Source of the DNA: Beroe ovata
Lineage: Eukaryota; Ctenophora; Nuda; Beroida; Beroidae
Direction of reading: 5' to 3'
Length of the DNA: 10,956 nucleotides
Assembly: GCA_946803715.1 (NCBI GenBank)
Contig: CAMPET010000003.1
Coordinates: forward strand, 686,498-697,453
Under the pieces are notes generated by a model, which saw only the letters and a program-made list of their open reading frames with translations, was not told where the DNA came from and ran no database searches. The position numbers and the translations under genes are program-made. This document shows positions 1 to 7,192 of this stretch, piece by piece. The stretch's first letter is position 1. Each line of letters starts with the position of its first letter.

Positions 1-80
1 ACACCCCAACACACACACACACACACACACAAACAAACACACACACAAACACACACACAAACACACACACACAACACACA
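1..80. repeat. (AC)n microsatellite at an intron 3' end
   Basis: Nearly pure CA/AC dinucleotides with a few AAAC interruptions run up to the acceptor ATTTTTCAG (81-89) of the first visible ADAM10 exon. The repeat sits where the polypyrimidine tract would lie, leaving only a short T run before the AG. Confidence 0.95.
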
Positions 81-89
81 ATTTTTCAG

Positions 90-3000
90 CATGACCCCGC
101 AATGTGCTCCCCCGGAAGTGGTAACGGCGGTAACTTCCTGATGTACCCACATGCCAACACGGGCCACGACCCTAACAACAAGAAGTTATCCGAGTGCAGC
201 AGGGAAATAATGGGCCCTATTCTCTCAATACGAGCTACTTGCTTCGAGGGTGAGTGTACCTTGTACTCAGAATGAGTGTAACGGGTACCCGTGAACACTG
301 TATTGTATAGAGGGTGAGTGTACCTTGTACATTGTATAGAGGGTGAGTGTACAATTTACATTGTATAGAGGTTGAGTGTACACTGTATAGAGTGTGAGTG
401 TAAATTGTATAATGTACATTGTATATATATATTATGAGGGTGAGTGTACTGTGTACCCATAATGGGTGAAGCCGTGAACCTGGGGTGATTGTACCGTGAT
501 TGTACCGGGTAATTGGACTGTGTGCAATTATCTAATTATGTATTTCTTGTGAATAGTCGGATTAACGCACTCTTTAGCCATTCTGTGGGGAGAGCATAAT
601 AACACAGTCTAACACAACATACCTACACATTACACACACAGTCACACACACAGTCACACACACACACATACATACACACACACACACACACAAACACACA
701 CGTTTAACCCTGTTTATAAAGAACTGAGTGATTCTGGAGTAAAATGGAGTAGTGCTTGTTTTGTGGTTACAGTATTATAGTTGAGCTGTATGCAGTATAT
801 AGTTGAGCTGTATGCATTTTTTAATCATTACGCTAAGTACTACTTACAGTAACGTTTCTCTTCTTAACAAACAGTTAAGTGTGTACAAACAGACTCACAC
901 ACAGACACACAGACACACAGAGACACATACACCCACACGAACACGAACACACACACACACACAGTTTAACATTCAGTCTCGTGACTCATGGCCTATTGTT
1001 TTGACACGGTAACATGAATCAAAAAGTAGTAATAGAATATTTTAATGAGTGAGTGAATGGCATAAGTGCATCGCTCGTTTTTCAATTCAGTGAATTCAGA
1101 AGGTGCTATTAAATAGCAGTTGAAGACAATAATTCTACTCTGTGATCCCACTCTGTGATTCTAAACTGAATACTCTGTGATCATGAGAAAACATCTGCAA
1201 ATCACATCACGTGACCTCATGTGGTATCACGTGATCACATCATTACAGATAACCCCGATGTTTGCGGGGACTTCAAGAAGGACGAGGACGAACAGTGTGA
1301 CTGTGGTGATACCATACACTGTGACCAGGACAAGTGCTGCGATGGTCAGAGTTGTACCTTCAAAGATCCCTCTTACACTTGCAGGTACAACTTATCCTTA
1401 CTCCCTAGCAATATACCAATGTTCGGATCGATCATGTAACATGGTTAAAGATCGGGTTCACAAGGAATTATGAAGAGAGATTTATGGCCCGAAACTTTAG
1501 GATCACGGTGTGCACATGAAGGTGCGGACATGAAGGTGTCCACACATATTTGTGAAACACTCACCACGTGACACCACAGTTCGATGGATGGTGTGTGCTG
1601 CAATGCTCTAACGTGTCAACCGTACGCCACTGACACCAAGGCCCAGGAGGTAACGTGTTTCGAGGCTACAGAGTGTAAGGAGGCAGTGAAATGTGAAGCG
1701 GGTAGCTTCGCCTGTCCAGTAGGTAAGTTGACACCACCCAGTGTTCCACTCAGCATTGACACCACTCAGAATTGACGTTTGACACTGGTCTTTCTTACAC
1801 ACCAGTACATCAATACCGATTCAGAACACAGTATTGACACCAGTGTAATGTGACGTATCATCGACCCTACAGTTCTTGACACCATCCCGCATTCTACTGA
1901 CACTGTCTTGACACCACACGAATGACGCCATGCTGAAACCATCCTTCATCAGACAGAGAAGAGTACTTTAAGAAAGGGGAGGATGGAGCACCCGTGCTCT
2001 GCAACAAGGGAACACAAGTGTGCAAGGATGGGGAGTGTCAGGATTCGCTGTGTGTCTTTGCAAATACAGTCAGCTGCCAGGTGAGAGCCTGAAAATATTT
2101 CCTTGCGTCTTTCTTCGATTCAGACACAGTTATAACTCTAGCTTATTTGACCATATCGTGTTATCAGTGTACTGAGGTAGAGAACAAGTGTAAGCTGTGC
2201 TGTGAAAAGGAAATTGACGGTATTGTGCAATGTCTAGTTTCAAATCATACAGTATTTGATGGTACAGAGCTTGAGACAGCAATCGGTGGGCAAGCACCTT
2301 ACCTCCTACCAGGTTTGTGGCAGTATATATATATATATGTGTATGTCTCACAAGAGTACAGCTCTCCTGACACTTTGACACTATATTAAGTCCTAAAGCT
2401 GTCACGCGAGTTTTCGTGACAGCGATTCCATTGATTCGAATTATGATCTGACATTGGTCTCTATTCCGGAAAAAAATGACACCACTCCATGGACTACAGC
2501 CAGGTTCATCATTGACACCACTTTGTACCGCAGGAAGTGTGTGTGGTGACGATATGGGGTACTGTGACATCCTGAACATTTGCCGAATAGTGGATGCCGA
2601 TGGACCAATCGCTAGTCTCGGTAACTACATCTTCAACGGTGTTCTCTTCGACTCAGCCAGGAACTTAGCCGTAGCATACTGGTTCGTTGTAATCACTTTA
2701 TTTCCTCTGTTTACTGTAAATCGTGTGATGAGATCATTTATCTGTAACGCGGTGCACAAAGGAAGTGTGACACAAACTGTCACACGGCCATTAGTAGAAT
2801 AGTAGACGTAACGCGCGCAGCTTGGACTATCATTCTCTCAGCGCGCGCAAGAAATTATTTGAACGCACGGCCGGATTTAATTTATCTTTGGATCGTACGA
2901 CGAACAAACGAATCAAATAGAATTGAATGAAACATTGAGATCATCACCAAGTATTATCTACGTACGTTTTATTTAAACTGATTCCTTTGTTAGTACAAAT

Positions 3001-3548
3001 TTTAACTAAACTCATAATATTGACAACATTCGACTCGAATAAATTGGGTACGAGTCATTGCACGGTAAATTGAGATGAACAGTGTTTATGAATGACTCAC
3101 TCTACCAAGTTATTTGCTGCGATCATGTATCATTTCAATTATTCCAGGTACTACTGTATAATGCTTGCTATCGGAATGGTGTGCTTCATGACAGCGTTCA
3201 TTGCAGTTTGCAGCAAGACAGTCAAACCCCCTCAGAATTTGCCAAGGGGAGGTCAGTCTAATTCACAGTTTTCAGTAACCCACTTAATTTAAATCATGGC
3301 TGTACATTGCATAAATTTAAAACGTCTTTTGTTCTACATTGCATAACATACATCGGAATTCTGTAATACATAGTTTACTGCAGTAGTGCGTTTCCTACTT
3401 CGCCAAATGAGACCACTATTATATTTCTCTAATTTTAGCTTTCTTCAGGCGAAAGAATGAGCTATCCCTCTTCCCACGTACACAAACACGTGACCCATCC
3501 CCATCATATCGAGATGCGACACAACCACTTGTAACCAGATACAAATAG
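90..3548 (+). CDS. ADAM10: ADAM10/Kuzbanian-type membrane metalloprotease, 3' part (8 exons)
   Basis: ADAM10 is a membrane sheddase that cuts Notch and other surface proteins. The exons I resolve are 90-249, 1249-1384, 1580-1722, 1953-2080, 2168-2312, 2534-2681, 3148-3251 and 3439-3548. All introns are GT-AG, with phases 1,2,1,0,1,2,1 that keep one frame of about 357 residues to TAG at 3546-3548. The protein starts with HD, the third zinc ligand of HExxHxxGxxHD, and continues with a Met-turn-like FLMYPHANTG. A disintegrin segment (EQCDCG...DKCC, about residues 68-83) and a Cys-rich region follow, then CRIVDADGP, which closely matches the ADAM10 stalk. A membrane span (about 284-308) leads to a short basic/Pro tail with LPRGAFFRRK, similar to the vertebrate LPGTLKRRR. 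The signal, prodomain and HExxH lie upstream of the window. The donor at 2682 (GTTCGT) is weak and was chosen by phase and homology. Family assignment is very secure; exact ends of exons 6 to 8 are less so. Confidence 0.93.
246..450 (+). repeat. Minisatellite repeating the exon's splice-donor sequence
   Basis: A degenerate tandem repeat (period about 29, then irregular) starts at the exon/intron junction. The element GAGGGTGAGTGTA, which contains the real donor (exon end 249, GT at 250), recurs at 310, 339 and 436, with variants GAGGTTGAGTG at 368 and GAGTGTGAGTG at 390. The spacer is rich in TTGTAC, ATTGTATA and TGTACA. Confidence 0.85.
632..701. repeat. (AC)n microsatellite inside ADAM10 intron
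   Basis: CA-dinucleotide tract with periodic CAGT and CATA interruptions, in the middle of the 999-bp intron 250-1248. No coding signal seen in it. Confidence 0.9.
777..818 (+). repeat. Short direct duplication
   Basis: ATAGTTGAGCTGTATGCA occurs twice, about 23 bp apart, within the ADAM10 intron. It is a simple tandem duplication without evident function. Confidence 0.8.
889..964. repeat. (AC)n microsatellite inside ADAM10 intron
   Basis: CA tract with GACACACA and CACGAACA interruptions. On the plus strand it gives a Thr/His/Arg-rich open frame that is a repeat artefact. Confidence 0.9.
1728..1916 (+). repeat. Interspersed TTGACACCA motifs in an intron
   Basis: TTGACACCA starts at 1728, 1756, 1834, 1876 and 1908, with related TTGACACTG near 1779, all inside the 230-bp intron 1723-1952. 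Further copies lie at 2512 and 4346, with related forms at 2476 and 8477. The spacing is irregular, so this looks like decayed minisatellite or a dispersed short motif. Confidence 0.6.
2398..2423. repeat. Perfect 9-bp hairpin in ADAM10 intron
   Basis: GCTGTCACG (2398-2406) pairs with CGTGACAGC (2415-2423) across an 8-nt loop. No known function; may be a remnant of a foldback repeat. Confidence 0.6.
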
Positions 3549-3731
3549 CCAGAGATACACATATCCAGAGATGCACGTGCACACACAAACATGTGCGAGG
3601 AATGTACAGTACACGTGTACAGCGATACGGACTCAGTTTACGTAGTATAACCAGTGACAAATGTTGTAAACTGTTTTATAACATTAATTTCCATATCTGC
3701 AAAATTTTAACTTTTATAGTCAGCTCCTTAT

Positions 3732-3737
3732 ATTAAA
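3732..3737 (+). promoter_or_regulatory. Possible polyadenylation signal of ADAM10
   Basis: ATTAAA, the commonest variant polyadenylation hexamer, lies 184 nt after the ADAM10 stop codon. No AATAAA occurs nearer on this strand. Position fits; the assignment is otherwise unproven. Confidence 0.35.
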
Positions 3738-4102
3738 ACGTTTTAGTTGAGAAATGGATTTTTAGTGATGATCAAAGCGAAGAGATTGTTCACTCTAGGT
3801 CAGGCTTTGAGATATTTAACCATGGTGATATTGTATCAAAAGGACGACCCCGTGATGGGCCAATGTTACAAACCGGGGCAATAATCTATGGCACTGGTAT
3901 TGTATGGGCGTGGCGGCCGACGGCCGTAAGACCTAAAAACTTTCTACCCGCAATTTTTATCCTCGATCGATGTTTTGAGTCATTGGTCGCCGTTAAAATC
4001 AGATCGCTAGAACTTTCAATTGTTTTATTCTTAACGGCCAAATGTCCATGTTATGATCTGATTGGGTCAATTTACACTCAGTACGACAGTAAAATCATAT
4101 AG
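3737..4102 (+). mobile_element. Probable degraded non-LTR retrotransposon endonuclease fragment
   Basis: One frame stays open for 121 codons between TAA at 3734-3736 and TAG at 4100-4102, unusual for AT-rich intergenic DNA. There is no ATG until 3863. The translation includes KGRPRDG, then GAIIYGTG, then DRCFESLVAVKIRSLELSIV and CPCYD. That order resembles the apurinic-like endonuclease domain of LINE elements, where a GRP-GG-AI-Y stretch precedes a DR...V segment, a hydrophobic strand and a Y-P-C-like turn. Catalytic residues cannot be verified and no reverse transcriptase frame follows, so it would be a 5'-truncated and 3'-truncated relic. The match is by pattern only; a chance open frame is the alternative. 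Confidence 0.45.
4024..4029 (-). promoter_or_regulatory. Possible polyadenylation signal for the coiled-coil gene
   Basis: AATAAA on the minus strand, 334 nt past the stop at 4363, inside the retrotransposon-like fragment. It is the nearest canonical hexamer on that strand. Confidence 0.25.
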
Positions 4103-4362
4103 TTCAGACTGCTGATCAGTTGTATCCAACAGAGCTTTGATTTGTATCTACAGAACGAACTGAACAATCTTGTCATACTTTCAAATTTGATGAAATTGTG
4201 ATAAAACCTTTGTTTCAATGTAAAAGCGTATACGAAAACAAAAAAAATGTTCGAATCAAACAAACATCCTTCACTCTATTTAACAATGCAACACAATATT
4301 GAAACTCAATCATAATAAAAGATGGTGCAACTGCAAGTGCTAATATTGACACCACCGCGTGA

Positions 4363-4954
4363 TTACGCTCCAAGTCCAGTGTAGTCGTCAGACAAGACAG
4401 ACACCTCTAGCGAGGATGTTGACGTGTCTGCTGAGCTAACACCAGAACTAGAGTTGGCACTGACGTCATGATCCAAATCTTCCACCCGTTTCTTCCCCCC
4501 TCCTGACAATAGCTGTAGTTCTAATACCTCGTCCATGAAGCTCTTCATGATAGCTGAGCCACCGTGGGACGAGTTTGACGAACCCACTCCTCGTCCCATC
4601 TAGTCGTGTGACTGTTGCCATGGAAACACTCGTTCCCCGCGCTGTTCCCATGACAACCACGTCATTATCTCGGGACAATTATCACGATGCTGATGACAGT
4701 TTTCAGTCTTCATCATCATATTCTCATGGTGCAAATCTCCCAGCATGGATGACACTGATGCAGATCCTGTGAGTTTTCTCGTCTCAGCACGAACGGCGTC
4801 TAGATTGTAACTTCCTCCGAGGCTCCGATACCTTGCAACCCCTACTCTCAGTATCTTTTGTTGTACTTTGAGCTGTTCAACTGACCGAGCTAGGTCATCC
4901 AATTTATCCCTGATCATACTTATAGCGGGATCAATCTTTATATCTCTGTGATAT
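4363..4954 (-). CDS. Unrecognised coiled-coil / Ser-rich protein, 3' exons
   Basis: Two exons are proposed: about 4945 or 4954 down to 4756, and 4599 down to 4363 (stop TAA). They are joined by intron 4755-4600 (donor GTGTCA, weak; acceptor CGACTAG) in phase 0. The first exon encodes DIKIDPAISMIRDKL and LDDLARSVEQLKVQQKIL, with hydrophobic residues spaced 3-4-3-4 (L, L, V, L, Q, L), a coiled-coil pattern. The second has MKSFMDEVLELQLLSGGG then a Ser/Thr/Asp-rich tail ending YTGLGA. No membrane span or signal peptide is visible in these exons, so a cytoplasmic or nuclear protein is likely. A better donor, AAGGTATCG, lies earlier in the first exon but gives early stops. Function unknown; I do not recognise the family. 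Upstream exons are not convincingly found (see the adjoining frame at 4938-5045). Confidence 0.45.
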
Positions 4955-5045
4955 CTGAGTACCCGCGTGGTGACTTAATTACAAGTGCTGAATCCAAAGC
5001 CATGAACTGTTCAAGTTCAGTGGTCACTGGTCCGGTCACTGATGA
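4938..5045 (-). pseudogene. Adjoining open frame, out of register with the coiled-coil exon
   Basis: Immediately 5' of the coiled-coil exon, a different minus frame reads TTELEQFMALDSALVIKSPR then GYSDITEI and a stop (TAA 4940-4938). It looks like natural protein sequence and would run straight into DIKIDPAIS if two bases were removed (or one added) near 4950. The only GT-AG pairs that would join the frames give introns of 17 or 37 nt, too short for ordinary animal splicing. Choices are a frameshifted pseudogene, an assembly error, or chance. Confidence 0.3.
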
Positions 5046-5335
5046 TCAATCATTCAGTGAGGTCATGCGACATCAACACCGGCAACCTAATATAGAAAGT
5101 TTTGAGAGCGTCACATGGAATTTCTTCTCTAAAAATATGATCAATATCAATATTATTTATGATATGATCCTGATTGTGATTCACTGAGTTCAGTACTTCA
5201 GGTGGCCCTCCTGATCCACTTGACGCTTCTAGCTATAGCTAGGGTCCAGTCCAAAGTCGGATTTCAGTGACCCTCCTGATCCACGTGGCACTTCATTGAC
5301 TCAAATCAAACTTGCGAGTTGAAGTTTAGAAACAC

Positions 5336-5372
5336 CATAGCCTCGTGATTCACGAGGCTATGCTCGTGAATC
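5336..5372. repeat. Two overlapping, mutually exclusive hairpins
   Basis: CATAGCCTCGTG (5336-5347) pairs perfectly with CACGAGGCTATG (5351-5362) over a 3-nt loop. The loop side GATTCACGAG (5347-5356) can pair instead with CTCGTGAATC (5363-5372). Part of the foldback cluster. Confidence 0.7.
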
Positions 5373-5507
5373 AGGAGAGCCACTAAACTCCGTCATGAGT
5401 ACATATGACCGGTAACAGCGGTAACCCCAAAGAAGTGCCACGTATGGATCAGAAAACAGAAGGACAATGTAACAGTAAGGTTAACTCAGTGGACATGGTC
5501 CACGTGT

Positions 5508-5608
5508 ATGGAACAAAAGGATAAGCCTATATTTTTCGGAGATGACATTCCGTGTTAGTAACACGGAATGTCATCTCCGAAAAATATAGGCTTATCCTTT
5601 TGTTCCAT
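5508..5608. repeat. Perfect 101-bp palindrome (50-bp arms, 1-nt centre)
   Basis: The arm 5508-5557 is the exact reverse complement of 5559-5608, with a single G at 5558 between them. The outer ends read ATGGAACAAAAGGATAAGCC and its complement. Outside the arms a weaker inverted similarity continues (TGGATCAG...ACAATG...AACAG on the left, CTGTTAC...CATTG...TCTGATCCA on the right), so the palindrome is the intact core of a longer foldback. Confidence 0.95.
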
Positions 5609-5714
5609 CCTGTTTTGTTATCCTTTTGTTGCATTGTTGTAACACTGTTACCCTTCTGATCCACCATGGTATGAGTCACAGTCACACACAACGGAATCGA
5701 ATTCACAATAAGGA

Positions 5715-6320
5715 ATGTGCAGTGAGCACATTGCACAACTCTTATCTCTGATTGGGAGTGTGCTGCACTGTGGGATGATCAGTGCAAATGAGCTTATCAT
5801 TATCACCATGCGTAAGTGAGGATTGAATTTCTTATCACCAACCCTGGGCAATTGGGATAATACGGTTAGGTATAGGCCATTTTGATTTCTTCTGCACTTA
5901 TAATGTTCACTATGATTGATGAGATTTCGGTGATAGATTAGATTTAGACTCAATTGAGTACTCATGCATATTACGTTGATCAGTTCTGATTGATGACAAT
6001 TGATATTGTCTCATAATTGAGTCATATTCACATATTAGCGACACATCCAAACTTGTATATATGAAGTTGAACCGAATCTTACCCAAAGGCATACTGCAAT
6101 AACTACAGTTACTCCAGAATATCATGGTGTACGTGTACTCCATAACGGATCACATAGGTTCATGGTTTTGCGGCGGAAAACTCGCAGCTGTATGAGCAGT
6201 ACCAAGTTCAGAGTAGTCAGGGGACGTGTCTCCTTATTATGTTGCGGGAAATTGAAACTGAAAGTACGGGCCAGTTTCATTCCATTCCCTAGACTGCATG
6301 ACACTGACAGAAGTCAATAA
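5715..6320 (+). CDS. Tentative two-exon small gene, unknown product
   Basis: Exon 5715-5811 starts with ATG and encodes MCSEHIAQLLSLIGSVLHCG plus a further hydrophobic helix, ending at a strong donor (C/GTAAGT, 5812). Acceptor CTACAG (6103-6108) opens exon 6109-6320 in the matching phase, with PEYHGVRVLHNGSHRFMVLR followed by a basic, Cys-containing stretch and TAA at 6318-6320. The product would be about 102 residues. The stop codon lies inside AATAAA (6316-6321). Other frames and the minus strand are also open across the second exon, including one ending at TAG 6290-6292 just before that AATAAA, so frame choice is uncertain. No family recognised. Confidence 0.3.
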
Positions 6321-6321
6321 A
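6316..6321 (+). promoter_or_regulatory. AATAAA polyadenylation signal
   Basis: Canonical AATAAA on the plus strand at the end of the tentative small gene and facing the 3' end of the peptide-precursor gene on the other strand. It fits either a stop at 6292 or the overlapping stop at 6318-6320. Confidence 0.4.
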
Positions 6322-6592
6322 ACAGAGAGCTGAATGCAAAAATCAAATGTACACGGACTGTTTCATTACACGATGTTCTCTACTCTATCAAATTCAAAAT
6401 TGGGTCACCTGATCAACAGGCCGGCTATTGGATACTCATACATGCAATTAAAATCATCATTCACATCAATCAACACATTAAAATTGCACGCGACGTCGCT
6501 AAATATAACCTTCACCTCTCACACTATAACCATATCAAACTGAAAATCTCAATTAACAGTACTCCTCCCATATGTCCAATTAACACCACCAA

Positions 6593-6958
6593 TTACAACA
6601 TCATATCCAGTCCCAGACTCTGATCCTCATCCTCCCCTGCCAGCCTGGTCGCCGCTTCATAGACCTCCCCCTGCAGAGCTAGTTCCAGAGCGTTCACCCC
6701 GAAACTCTGGTCCTCAGCAGCTCCCCAGCCCGGAGTTTGCTCCTCTCCCTCCTCCTGGGCACCCAGCCCGAGAGAGTGCTGGACACGCCCATCCTCCTCC
6801 TCCTCCTTAGAGCCCCACCCAGGTGTCTGATCGGCACTGTCCTCGTGGTGAGCTACTGCTGCCGCTGCACGACCCCAACCTGGGGTCTGCTCCAGCGTCC
6901 GTCCTGTTGTCAGGGAGACGAGTGCCAGTAGCACCGTGAATGTCATGTTGCAAATCAT
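6593..6958 (-). CDS. Secreted QTPGWG-repeat peptide precursor (neuropeptide-like)
   Basis: Single-exon 121-codon gene, ATG at 6958 and TAA at 6595-6593. Residues 1-19 are a signal peptide (MICNMTFTVLLALVSLTTG), so the product enters the secretory pathway. The mature part is short, acidic, and carries QTPGWG at residues 24-29, 44-49 and 74-79. Looser relatives are QHSLGLG (60-66), QSFGVN (84-89) and QSLGLD (113-118). Every Gln except that at 60 follows Glu or Asp. Copy 1 is followed by Arg (W-G-R), the classical amidation and cleavage signal; copies 2 and 3 are followed by Ser and Ala. No cysteine lies beyond the signal peptide and there are few dibasic sites. Multi-copy peptides behind a signal peptide are typical of neuropeptide precursors, and acidic cleavage before Gln is known in cnidarian precursors; pQ-x-P-G-W-amide would resemble cnidarian GLWamides. 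I do not recognise this exact family. The region is GC-rich relative to its AT-rich flanks. Confidence 0.8.
   Translation of the reverse strand: MICNMTFTVLLALVSLTTGRTLEQTPGWGRAAAAVAHHEDSADQTPGWGSKEEEEDGRVQHSLGLGAQEEGEEQTPGWGAAEDQSFGVNALELALQGEVYEAATRLAGEDEDQSLGLDMML
6722..6739 (-). other. QTPGWG copy 3
   Basis: Codons CAA ACT CCG GGC TGG GGA, preceded by Glu-Glu and followed by Ala-Ala. It differs from copies 1 and 2 in third bases only. Confidence 0.85.
6812..6829 (-). other. QTPGWG copy 2
   Basis: Codons CAG ACA CCT GGG TGG GGC, preceded by Asp and followed by Ser-Lys. Same peptide as copy 1 with different third bases in four of the five degenerate codons. Confidence 0.85.
6872..6889 (-). 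other. QTPGWG copy 1 (with G-R amidation site)
   Basis: Codons CAG ACC CCA GGT TGG GGT, preceded by Glu and followed by Arg. If cut before Gln and amidated at Gly, the product would be pGlu-Thr-Pro-Gly-Trp-amide (inference). Confidence 0.85.
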
Positions 6959-7076
6959 GTTGTATTTGGAGAGTTTTGGTGTGTGGTGTTCCCGTGTTCT
7001 TAATTCGAATTTCTAGTTTGTGCTCCTTATCATTCCTTTGACCTTGGGGACGCATGTTAGTGATCAAATAAGTTTC

Positions 7077-7086
7077 AAAATATATA
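7077..7086 (-). promoter_or_regulatory. TATA-like element upstream of the peptide precursor
   Basis: TATATATTTT on the minus strand, about 120 nt before the precursor ATG. It would place transcription start near 7050 and give a leader of roughly 90 nt. Weak evidence in AT-rich DNA. Confidence 0.3.
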
Positions 7087-7192
7087 GAGCTTAGTTCATA
7101 CGGTTCTCCGATCAAATCGACTGTTTTGTTCACAAAAACGTCATTGTAACTCTGACACTGCACTTGCAGTACCACACTGATCAAGTTATGCA

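Larger units (their letters stand above)
5199..5680. repeat. Cluster of nested inverted repeats (foldback element)
   Basis: The core CTCCTGATCCAC occurs at 5208 and 5273, with a variant (TTCTGATCCAC) near 5655, and in inverted form at 5366-5377 (GTGAATCAGGAG) and 5445-5452 (TGGATCAG). GTGGCCCTCCTGATCCAC near 5202 pairs with the inverse near 5366-5384, and CCACGTGGCACTTC at 5281-5294 with GAAGTGCCACGT at 5432-5443. A 14-bp palindrome CTAGCTATAGCTAG is at 5229-5242. The arms suggest a decayed foldback transposon or several MITEs inserted together. No protein-coding signal. Confidence 0.6.

Noticed and set aside
803-1012. Thr/His-rich plus frame
   Set aside because: Translation of an AC microsatellite within an ADAM10 intron.
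6122-6304. 60-codon minus frame
   Set aside because: It is antisense to the better supported plus-strand terminal exon and lacks matching splice sites.
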